This document shows positions 17,114 to 23,703 of a stretch of 64,000 nucleotides of DNA, one piece after another. The DNA is from CALKCV01 sp964609515 (lineage in GTDB: Bacteria; Cyanobacteriota; Cyanobacteriia; Cyanobacteriales; Microcoleaceae). Location: contig CAZSTZ010000004.1 in the NCBI GenBank assembly GCA_964609515.1, positions 9,066-73,065 on the forward strand, given 5' to 3'. Under the pieces are notes generated by a model. It was not told where the DNA came from. It ran no database searches and saw nothing but the letters and a program-made list of their open reading frames with translations. A program made the position numbers and the translations under genes. How positions within the stretch are numbered: position 1 is the first letter of the stretch; each line of letters opens with the position of its first letter.

Positions 17114-17155
17114 AATTTACTGGATTGGAAAAAACGATGCAGTATTTTTAGATAC
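17114..17155 (-). promoter_or_regulatory. NtcA-activated-type promoter for cobA
   Basis: A GTA-N8-TAC palindrome lies at 17142-17155. On the minus strand it is followed after exactly 22 nt by TAAATT (17114-17119), which fits the TAN3T -10 box. This is the canonical class II NtcA promoter geometry. The predicted transcription start is near 17107, giving a leader of about 37 nt before cobA. For the rightward gene the site is about 32 bp from a TATAAT, so it fits that gene less well. Confidence 0.8.
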
Positions 17156-17187
17156 CAAATTTTTGAGATTATGTCAAGATTGGGTTG

Positions 17188-17193
17188 TTATAA
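17188..17193 (+). promoter_or_regulatory. Possible -10 box for the flavoprotein gene
   Basis: TATAAT lies about 46 bp upstream of the ATG at 17240. The best -35 (TTGAGA near 17162) is about 20 bp away, which is longer than ideal, so the call is tentative. Confidence 0.4.
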
Positions 17194-17239
17194 TGCAATT
17201 TTAACATAAAACTGCCGTTTTCTAGTAATAGCTTTAACG

Positions 17240-18508
17240 ATGGGTTCGACGATGAAACAAAAAGACTTAGTGCTAATAGGGGGAGGTCACAGTCACGCGA
17301 TCGCCCTCAAGAACTTCTCCCAAAAACCGATATCGGGAGTTAGAATAACTTTAATTACGGATGTGCGTCATACTCCTTACTCGGGAATGCTGCCGGGATA
17401 CGTTGCCGGTTTATATACTTTTAATGAATGTCACATCGATTTACAATCGCTAACGGAATTTGCAAAAGTGCGAATGTTGACAGATAAAGCGATCGGTCTC
17501 GACCTAGAAAACAACCGAGTCATCTGCGCCAACCGTTCCCCAGTTCCCTTCGACCTGCTCTCCATCGACATCGGCAGCACCCCCGCCACCGCTACCGTTC
17601 CCGGGGCTGCAGAACATACTATCCCCGTAAAACCGATTTCTAAATTCCTCGCCTACTGGGAGGAACTAACCGCAGCAGTAGAGAGGTTTCCAGAGCAAAA
17701 AATGAGAATAGGAATAGTTGGCGGTGGGGCCGGGGGAGTCGAGTTAGCGCTGGCAGTCCGAGCTCGCCTGCAACGGATCTACCGCCAAAACCAACAGATA
17801 TCTCAGAAACCCGGTTTTTTGGAAAAACCGTCAGAAACCCGGTTTTTTGGAAAAAGCGGGTTTCTTAACGAATTACATCTATTTCATCGCGGCGCGAAAC
17901 TGTTACCAGAACGCAACCCCTGGGTCGGTCGAAAATTGGAGTCTATTCTCCGCAGGGGAGGAGTCCGGTTGCACTTGGGGGAAAGCGTCGCTGCGGTGGA
18001 ACGGATTTTAGGAACGGGCGAGATGCCCGTTCTACGGGTTGGTTGCGAGTCGGGGTTGGAGGTGGAATGCGATCGCGTCTTTTGGGTGACTCAGGCAGGG
18101 GCGGCCTCTTGGTTAAAAAAATCGGGACTTGCCACGGACGACCGAGGGTTTATCTTAGTTAACGATGCCTTGCAGTCCATATCTCACCCGCAGGTATTTG
18201 CTGCCGGCGATGTGGCGACGATGGTAAACCACCCGCGCCCGAAAGCGGGAGTATTTGCGGTCCGCCAGGGGCAACCGTTATTGGAAAATTTGCAGCGATC
18301 GCTTTTGGGAAAACCCCTCAAACCTTTTGTGCCCCAGAAACAATTTTTGATTCTGGTGGGAACCGGGGACGAAAGAGCGATCGCTTCTCGCGGTTGCCTC
18401 GCTGTCGGTCCCCATTCTTTACTCTGGCGGTGGAAGGATAAGATAGATCGGGAATTTATGGAACGGTTCGCGAACTTGAACGGGGAGGTCGGGGGCGATC
18501 GAGGTTAG
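17240..18508 (+). CDS. FAD pyridine-nucleotide oxidoreductase, SelD-N-terminal type
   Basis: The 422-aa flavoprotein has the FAD-binding GGGHSH start (LIGGGHSHAIAL), NAD-binding GIVGGGAGGVELAL and the second FAD motif VFAAGDVATM. The N-terminal sequence (ITDVRHTPYSGMLPGYVAGL) is that of the NDH-like domain often fused to selenide-water dikinase in cyanobacteria. Here the frame stops (TAG 18506-18508) exactly at an assembly gap, so a SelD part is missing or lost. MKQKDLV at 17252 is an equally good start. Two repeat palindromes lie in frame inside it: family A at 17804-17866 (SQKPGFLEKPSETRFFGKSG) and family D at 18011-18037 (GTGEMPVLRV). Confidence 0.85.
   Translation: MGSTMKQKDLVLIGGGHSHAIALKNFSQKPISGVRITLITDVRHTPYSGMLPGYVAGLYTFNECHIDLQSLTEFAKVRMLTDKAIGLDLENNRVICANRSPVPFDLLSIDIGSTPATATVPGAAEHTIPVKPISKFLAYWEELTAAVERFPEQKMRIGIVGGGAGGVELALAVRARLQRIYRQNQQISQKPGFLEKPSETRFFGKSGFLNELHLFHRGAKLLPERNPWVGRKLESILRRGGVRLHLGESVAAVERILGTGEMPVLRVGCESGLEVECDRVFWVTQAGAASWLKKSGLATDDRGFILVNDALQSISHPQVFAAGDVATMVNHPRPKAGVFAVRQGQPLLENLQRSLLGKPLKPFVPQKQFLILVGTGDERAIASRGCLAVGPHSLLWRWKDKIDREFMERFANLNGEVGGDRG
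17804..17866. repeat. Family A palindromes inserted in frame in a CDS
   Basis: Two partial family A units in tandem (AGAAACCCGGTTTTTTGG twice, closed by GCGGGTTTCTT) occupy 63 bp, a multiple of three, between the NAD-binding motif and ELHLFHRGAKLLP. They add about 21 residues rich in Lys, Phe and Gly without a stop codon. Confidence 0.85.
18011..18037. repeat. Family D palindrome inserted in frame in a CDS
   Basis: GAACGGGC (18012-18019) and GCCCGTTC (18025-18032) form a hairpin within the flavoprotein gene and encode GTGEMPVLR. The palindrome is 27 bp, again a multiple of three. Confidence 0.8.
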
Positions 18509-18608
18509 NNNNNNNNNNNNNNNNNNNNNNNNNNNNNNNNNNNNNNNNNNNNNNNNNNNNNNNNNNNNNNNNNNNNNNNNNNNNNNNNNNNNNNNNNNNN
18601 NNNNNNNN
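18509..18608. other. Assembly gap (100 N)
   Basis: A 100-N placeholder lies between the flavoprotein stop and the proline iminopeptidase gene, whose start it hides. Its true size is unknown. Confidence 0.98.
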
Positions 18609-19526
18609 TACAACCAAGGAACTTTAAAAGTCTCCGACATCCATACCCTTTATTACGAACAATGCGGCAACCCCCAAGGCAAACCGGTAGTATTTTTACA
18701 CGGCGGACCTGGTGGCGGTTGTTCTTCTTTTTACCGTCAATATTTCGACCCTAAAAAATGGCGCGTTATTTTATTCGACCAACGGGGGGCGGGAAAAAGT
18801 ACCCCCCATGCAGAATTAAGGGAAAATACTACTTGGGATTTGGTCGGCGACATCGAAAAAATTCGAGTTCATCTTAATATTGAAAACTGGTTTGTTTTTG
18901 GTGGAAGTTGGGGAAGTACCCTCGCTTTAACCTACAGCGAAACTCATCCAGAACGCTGCAACGGTTTAATTTTACGCGGCATTTTTATGGTGCGCAAAAA
19001 AGAAATTCACTGGTTTTATCAGGAGGGCGCAAGTAATATTTATCCCGACGCTTGGGAGGAATATTTAAAACCAATTCCAGAAGCAGAAAGGGGAGATATG
19101 GTAGCTGCTTATTATAAACGTTTAACCAGCGATGATTCTCAGATTCGTTTGGAGGCGGCAAAAGCTTGGTCGATTTGGGAAGGAAGTACCAGTAAATTAG
19201 TTCAAGATAGGGCAAGTATCGCCGGTTATGGTAACAGTCATTTTGCCGAAGCATTTGCCCGAATTGAATGTCATTATTTCATTAATAATTGCTTTTTTGA
19301 TGAAGAGGATTTCTTATTAAAAAACGTCGATAAAATTCGACATCTTCCCGGAGTAATCGTGCAAGGACGTTACGATATTCCTTGTCCGGTAGTGTCGGCA
19401 TGGGAGTTACATAAAGCTTGGCCGGAAGCAGAATTGATAATAGTTCCAGATGCCGGACATTCGATGTCGGAACCGGGAATTAAAAGCGCTTTAATTGAAG
19501 CAACGGATAAGTTCGCCAATTTGTAA
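18609..19526 (+). CDS. pip: Proline iminopeptidase, 5' end in gap
   Basis: The frame is open from the gap edge. It encodes 305 residues of an alpha/beta-hydrolase with oxyanion HGGPGGG, nucleophile elbow GGSWGS, acid in QGRYDIPCP and catalytic His in DAGHS, the S33 prolyl aminopeptidase set. Only about 10-15 N-terminal residues should be missing. It releases N-terminal proline from peptides in the cytoplasm. The chain shows no frameshift. Confidence 0.93.
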   Translation, partial: YNQGTLKVSDIHTLYYEQCGNPQGKPVVFLHGGPGGGCSSFYRQYFDPKKWRVILFDQRGAGKSTPHAELRENTTWDLVGDIEKIRVHLNIENWFVFGGSWGSTLALTYSETHPERCNGLILRGIFMVRKKEIHWFYQEGASNIYPDAWEEYLKPIPEAERGDMVAAYYKRLTSDDSQIRLEAAKAWSIWEGSTSKLVQDRASIAGYGNSHFAEAFARIECHYFINNCFFDEEDFLLKNVDKIRHLPGVIVQGRYDIPCPVVSAWELHKAWPEAELIIVPDAGHSMSEPGIKSALIEATDKFANL

Positions 19527-19549
19527 ATTATTTGGTTTTTTAAATGGGT

Positions 19550-19665
19550 GTAAGGTGCGCGTTGCGCACCCTACAAAAGACTAAGGTAAGGTGCGCAATG
19601 CGCTACTACAAAAGACTAAAGTAAGGTGCGCGTTGCGCACCCTACAAAAGACTACAAAAGACTAG
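19550..19665. repeat. Family C palindromes (GGTGCGCxxTGCGCACC), tandem cluster
   Basis: Three units of TAAGGTGCGCGTTGCGCACC followed by CTACAAAAGACTA stand in tandem between pip and the NfeD-like gene. Single copies recur at 23648-23672, 28975-29000 and 35341-35403. Confidence 0.85.
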
Positions 19666-19666
19666 C

Positions 19667-19933
19667 TCAATTGCGGGAAATGGGCTTGACAATGAGGGTA
19701 ATGTTATCTATATCTAGCACTTCGCAAACTTGCTCCGGTTCCAGAGTGACGTTTTCTACGCAGCGGGCCGGCCAGATACTATCGCGAAAGCGGGCTCGCC
19801 CATTATGCTCATCGATAGCTTCGTCTACTACCGCCTTCTTTTCCACGTCTTTCAGATACCAATGGCAGGGCGGCGGGGAGTTATTTGGTTTGGTTTTAGC
19901 GGGTTGGAAGAAAATCCCCAAAAGATTAAACAT
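19667..19933 (-). CDS. NfeD-like C-terminal (OB-fold) domain protein
   Basis: The 88-aa protein has its second half (GRARFRDSIWPARC, then VCEVLDIDNITLIVKPI) matching the OB-fold soluble domain of NfeD proteins. These partner with SPFH/stomatin-type membrane proteins and with membrane proteases. The transmembrane part is absent and the N-terminus (FNLLGIFFQPAKTKP) is unusual, so it is a stand-alone domain. GAGG lies upstream of the ATG at 19933. No SPFH gene is adjacent. Confidence 0.75.
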   Translation of the reverse strand: MFNLLGIFFQPAKTKPNNSPPPCHWYLKDVEKKAVVDEAIDEHNGRARFRDSIWPARCVENVTLEPEQVCEVLDIDNITLIVKPISRN

Positions 19934-20084
19934 GGCCGTACCTCAAGCTTAACAGCGGGTAAGAGTAATTAGGGACTGGCGGTGGGAGTCTCCTCCGGCA
20001 AGTCCCTCTAAATACTTATTAGGAAGTTGAGGCAAAATTATGCAATTTTAGTGGTGAAATAGAGTTTTCTGGAAAAATAGAATT

Positions 20085-20155
20085 GTAGGGGCAAAGCATT
20101 CGGGCGGTAGATAAGGAGAAAACGAATAAATTTTGATGTCCGAATGCTTTGCCCG
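20085..20155. repeat. Palindromic repeat family B, copy 2
   Basis: GTAGGGGCAAAGCATTCGGG...CCGAATGCTTTGCCC, downstream of the small cysteine-rich peptide gene. The remaining 19934-20176 sequence holds nothing else I can support. Confidence 0.85.
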
Positions 20156-20176
20156 CTCCCGCTGATTTCCACAGTA

Positions 20177-20359
20177 TTAAGTAGAGCAGCAAACATTACC
20201 CCCCTCTGTAGAACATCGAAAGCAATCGCTGTCCGCCGCAACTGCTGTTTTAACTGGAAGAGCTAGAAAGGAAATAAAGCTAAGAACTAGCATCAGTTTA
20301 AGGGAAGTTTCAAGGGCGATCGTGCTGGTTGTGGGAGGTAAATAGAGATTAGGTTTCAT
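20177..20359 (-). CDS. Small secreted cysteine-rich peptide, hypothetical
   Basis: The 60-aa product begins at the ATG at 20359. A hydrophobic signal-like segment (LKLMLVLSFISFLALPV, then KTAVAA) ends near an AxA cleavage site. The mature tail of about 17 residues has four cysteines (DSDCFRCSTEGGNVCCST). No clear ribosome-binding site is seen and the frame could run further upstream. No family is recognised. The signal peptide and Cys spacing argue that it is real and exported. Confidence 0.45.
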   Translation of the reverse strand: MKPNLYLPPTTSTIALETSLKLMLVLSFISFLALPVKTAVAADSDCFRCSTEGGNVCCST

Positions 20360-20529
20360 AGTTATAAGAATTAACTCAACAGCTTGAGTGTATGGGGAGC
20401 CTCCCACAAGGGGCCACAATACCGTGCCAGTTTCTTAACTTGTCAGGAAAAAGGAGCTTTTATCTTTGATTGTTCCTTCTAGTGGTAGGGGGACAAAGGG
20501 GACGGTTGAGCAATTGGCACTCTAGCGCT

Positions 20530-20566
20530 GTAGGTTGGGTGGAGCGCAGCGCAACCCAACAGCGGT
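20530..20566. repeat. Family E palindrome (GTAGGTTGGGTGGAGCGCAG)
   Basis: GTAGGTTGGGTGGAGCGCAG followed by CGCAACCCAACAGCGG. Relatives lie at 38863-38892, 40581-40612, 40670-40705 and 40782-40809. The 20360-20636 spacer holds nothing else notable. Confidence 0.8.
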
Positions 20567-20636
20567 TACAATGCGCCCACCTTAAACTTTCGACTTCAAT
20601 GGAAGCCACCAGCGAGCTTGTCTCAAACAAATGCTA

Positions 20637-21041
20637 TTATTGCCGATAGCTATCGTAGCAAGAGTGACCGCCATCTCCTACCCAAGTACCGTACCTCGGA
20701 TGCTTATATTCGCATACTTGACTCAGATGGTGACTGTGAGTATTCCAAGAAACGCCGCGATCTGTGACGCTTATTGAAGTATCGGTTCCAACGCTAGTTC
20801 GAACTTCTTCATTACGAGCTCGGGTGCTGCAATCTACCGTATCGTTAGGTCGGTTTAGTCGGGCTGAGGTATAATTACCGTACCGACCTCGGCAAAATCC
20901 GTCGGCATCTTGCTGGGTAATGTCAGAAATTTTGTAGATTTTCCGCTCTCCCCAAATGGCCGATGCTGATTCGCCAGTAAGCAACAGCACAGATAATAAA
21001 GAAGCCGCTAAGAGGCTTTTCTTGATGTTTGTGTTCTTCAT
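20637..21041 (-). CDS. Small secreted protein, hypothetical
   Basis: The 134-aa product from the ATG at 21041 starts MKNTNIKKSLLAASLLSVLL and reaches an ASA cleavage site near residue 28, a clear Sec signal peptide. The mature part has four cysteines (GFCRGRYG, VDCSTRA, QVCEYKHP, HSCYDSY) that may form two disulfides. No family is recognised. ATGs at 21059 and 21077 are possible alternatives, but the signal peptide fits the chosen start best. Confidence 0.65.
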   Translation of the reverse strand: MKNTNIKKSLLAASLLSVLLLTGESASAIWGERKIYKISDITQQDADGFCRGRYGNYTSARLNRPNDTVDCSTRARNEEVRTSVGTDTSISVTDRGVSWNTHSHHLSQVCEYKHPRYGTWVGDGGHSCYDSYRQ

Positions 21042-21250
21042 CTTTGCGTTAATCTCCATACATATTAGGCATTGCAATTCAACTAATTGTTAAGTTGAAT
21101 CTTCAAGCGATCGCTTTTACAACTCCGCTTGATATTCATATCCTAGCTTTGAACTGGGGTGTTAAAGGTTAGAAAATGTTAGTGCTTTGAGTTAGTTTTA
21201 GCTGGGAGGATAAAGTTAGTTTTTGTTGGCTGACATAACTAAAAAAGCTC

Positions 21251-21440
21251 CTGTTGTCATTGCGAGGGGGGGTGGGTAAGAGTTAAATTACTGGTTTTAT
21301 TATTATGTCCCCCCGTGGCAATCTCATCACTTATCGGTTTGGCTGAGATTGCTACTCTGCGAGAAGGCTTCGCCTACGGCTGTTTTAACGATTGAACCAG
21401 GAGGTTAACTCGTTTTCCCGCCGCCTCGCAATGACAACAG
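21251..21440. mobile_element. MITE-like element with 17-bp perfect inverted ends
   Basis: CTGTTGTCATTGCGAGG (21251-21267) and its exact complement CCTCGCAATGACAACAG (21424-21440) bound a 190-bp segment with no coding potential. Interior phrases (CCCCCGTGGCAATCTC) and the right end recur near 28865, 29048 and 31800. It lies in the 21042-21622 spacer, which otherwise shows no gene. No target duplication is evident. Confidence 0.75.
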
Positions 21441-21622
21441 AAAGTTTTAGTCAATACCCTTTGTCTGTTAACTCCATTCTCGCACTAATATCAGAATCCC
21501 ATCGCGAATAACAGCGATGCTTTCTTCACCCGAGTTACGTTGGAAGGATTGCTTCTTAAGTCATCCTTCTGGTCTTTTTTAGAGCTCGTTGACGCCAGCA
21601 ACAAAGCAGTTTTGGCTAATTT

Positions 21623-21805
21623 TTAGCGATTTTTGGGCGTATTCCGCCAAGCAGCATCGCGGGCTTTTTCAGCGGTAGAACCAGAACCGGTATAGTTCTT
21701 ACCCGTTTTATTGTCCCGGACAGTAGCCTTATAATTTGCTGCAAAAGGATGGTAGGTATTACCCTCAGTTTTAACGTCGTAACGTGAGTTTTCGTTGTTA
21801 GCCAT
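21623..21805 (-). CDS. Small hydrophilic protein, hypothetical
   Basis: The 60-aa product has an AAGGAG ribosome-binding site at 21815-21820, ten bases upstream of the ATG. It contains YKATVRDNKTGKNYTGSGST and then AEKARDAAWRN, a beta-strand plus helix pattern reminiscent of small double-stranded-RNA-binding-like or stress peptides. No named family is recognised. It is likely genuine given the strong ribosome-binding site and its composition. Confidence 0.65.
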   Translation of the reverse strand: MANNENSRYDVKTEGNTYHPFAANYKATVRDNKTGKNYTGSGSTAEKARDAAWRNTPKNR

Positions 21806-22033
21806 AAGTTTGTACTCCTTATTGGAATCAAAGTTTTTTGAGTTTAGCGTCAGAGCAAAAATTAGTTTTGCCAGAGAATAAAGCGATAGAAAACTTGAAA
21901 TCGCTCTACTTCCAACGCTATATTTCTATTTAAACCTCTTGTATCTCGACTGTCGATACATAAAATTCGTACACTTTTGGGGTGAATTTCTGCGAACTAA
22001 GTCTTGACGAAATCCATAAAATTCACTTACGGT

Positions 22034-22039
22034 TATAAT
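22034..22039 (+). promoter_or_regulatory. Putative -10 TATAAT upstream of the NB-ARC gene
   Basis: TATAAT lies 31 bp upstream of the preferred GTG start at 22071. The -35 region is weak: a TTGACG at 22004-22009 is 24 bp away. Confidence 0.4.
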
Positions 22040-22070
22040 GGACGAGTAATTTTTGCTGGGAGGTCTATCG

Positions 22071-23651
22071 GTGGATATTGAAGAACTGCTAAATCAGTTA
22101 AACGAATTGGTTTTCGAACGGAAAGGAAGACCCTTGGAATTTCGGGAAAAGGAAATGATTCGCAGGTCTTGGGAAGGTCAGACCTACGATGAAATGAAGG
22201 TTAGCGACCATAAACCTGAGTATATAAAAAAAGGACTAGCTCCCAAATTGTGGCAATTACTCTCGGAAGTCACGGGAGAAAAAGTCAATAAAAAGAACAT
22301 GAAGGGAGTTTTACTGCAAGTACTCGAAAAACGATCGCCCCACTCAACAACCCCGCCCCAACCACTATCGCCACTCAACAACTCTTTCAAAGATTGGGGC
22401 GAGGCACCGGATGTATCTATTTTCTACGATCGCTTCCAAGAAACGGCAACCCTCCAAAAATGGATTCTCGAAGAAAACTGTCGCGTGGTGGAAATTTGCG
22501 GTATGGCAGGTATCGGTAAAACTGCCTTGGCGACAAAAGTTGCCCGACAAATTGCCGATCGCTTTGAATTTGTTATCTGGCGATCGCTCCACAACCCCCC
22601 ATCTTTATCGGAACTATTAAACGATTTATTGCAAGAGCTCGTTCGTCGGTCAGACATTGATAAAATTCATCGAAAATCCGAACTAATCAAGCATTTAAAA
22701 CATCACCGTTGTCTGTTGATACTCGATGAATGGGAAACAGTTTTTAGCAATGACAAACTAGCTGGATATTATCGAGAAGGCTACGAGGATTATGGAGATT
22801 TGCTCAAACAAATAGCAGAAGTACCCCACCAAAGTTGTCTGATAATTACGACCCGAGAGCGACCGAGGGATAGCGCTTTATTCGTAACAAAATCATCTCC
22901 CTATCGGTTACTGGAACTAAAAAGTTTGCCAGAAGCAGCCGCCCAAAAACTGTTAGAAAATACGGGTTTATCAGCCATGGAAGCGGTATTAACCAAGCTG
23001 GTAGAGCTGTATGGTGGCAATCCTCTAACGCTCAAAATAATTTCTAGCACTATTCAAGACTCTTTTGGAGGTAATGTTGATGAGTTTTTATGCCAAAGTA
23101 CGTTATTTGTTGGCGACCGTTTGAACTATTTTTTAAACCAACAATTCGAGCGGTTATCACCCAGGGAAAAAGAGATATTGTACTTGCTGAAAATCGAAGA
23201 TAAGCCGGTTTCTAAAAAGCAATTAAAATCGGAAATTTTTCCCGAGCCTTCCAGCGAGGAAATCGTTAATTCTCTCCAGTCTCTCCTGCGACGATCGCTC
23301 CTAGAAAAAACTACGGCAAGCTCGGAAGTATTGTATTTCCTACAGCCGGTGGTGAGGAAGTTTGTTAAGGAGCGCTTAATCAAACAAGTCTCGGAAGATA
23401 TCTGGGCTTTTTTTGAACTAAAAAAACCGGAAGAACTGGGATTTTTAAAAACTCTGATGTTAATTAAAAATCCCGAAAACTATCTTTTAGGAAAACGAGT
23501 GAAAGACAGGCTAAATCGACTTTTACCAACTGGAATAAGCATCGAGCAAATCTTCGAGGAGATTCTGTCAGCTTTAGAAGAACTCCCAGAGTCAACTTTG
23601 GGGTATGCTAAAGTAAATATTATCAATTTGCGGGAAACTATCTATGAGTAG
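22071..23651 (+). CDS. vMAP-type HTH plus NB-ARC STAND ATPase
   Basis: The GTG at 22071 is chosen because GGGAGG (22058-22063) lies seven bases upstream; the product is 526 aa. Residues 1-90 match the N-terminal HTH domain of cyanobacterial vWA-MoxR-associated proteins (IEELLNQLNELVFERKGRPL). The NB-ARC core has P-loop GMAGIGKT (144-151), Walker B LLILDEWE (215-222), sensor ITTRER and GxP (GGNPLTL). Winged-helix repeats follow to the C-terminus, with no WD40 or TPR sensor repeats. STAND ATPases act as oligomeric switches in conflict signalling. The final residues NLRET are duplicated at the start of the next gene, flanking a family C palindrome. Confidence 0.88.
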   Translation: MDIEELLNQLNELVFERKGRPLEFREKEMIRRSWEGQTYDEMKVSDHKPEYIKKGLAPKLWQLLSEVTGEKVNKKNMKGVLLQVLEKRSPHSTTPPQPLSPLNNSFKDWGEAPDVSIFYDRFQETATLQKWILEENCRVVEICGMAGIGKTALATKVARQIADRFEFVIWRSLHNPPSLSELLNDLLQELVRRSDIDKIHRKSELIKHLKHHRCLLILDEWETVFSNDKLAGYYREGYEDYGDLLKQIAEVPHQSCLIITTRERPRDSALFVTKSSPYRLLELKSLPEAAAQKLLENTGLSAMEAVLTKLVELYGGNPLTLKIISSTIQDSFGGNVDEFLCQSTLFVGDRLNYFLNQQFERLSPREKEILYLLKIEDKPVSKKQLKSEIFPEPSSEEIVNSLQSLLRRSLLEKTTASSEVLYFLQPVVRKFVKERLIKQVSEDIWAFFELKKPEELGFLKTLMLIKNPENYLLGKRVKDRLNRLLPTGISIEQIFEEILSALEELPESTLGYAKVNIINLRETIYE

Positions 23652-23687
23652 GGTGCGCAATGCGCACCTTACAAATTTGCGGGAAAC
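23625..23687. mobile_element. Family C palindrome with 14-bp direct repeats at gene junction
   Basis: AATTTGCGGGAAAC occurs at 23625-23638 and again at 23674-23687. Between them lie 35 bp that include the palindrome AGGGTGCGCAATGCGCACCT. The stop codon of the NB-ARC gene lies within this inserted part. Removing 49 bp joins the NB-ARC frame to the kinase frame without a stop. Confidence 0.8.
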
Positions 23688-23703
23688 AAACGAAGGAGGA
23701 AAC

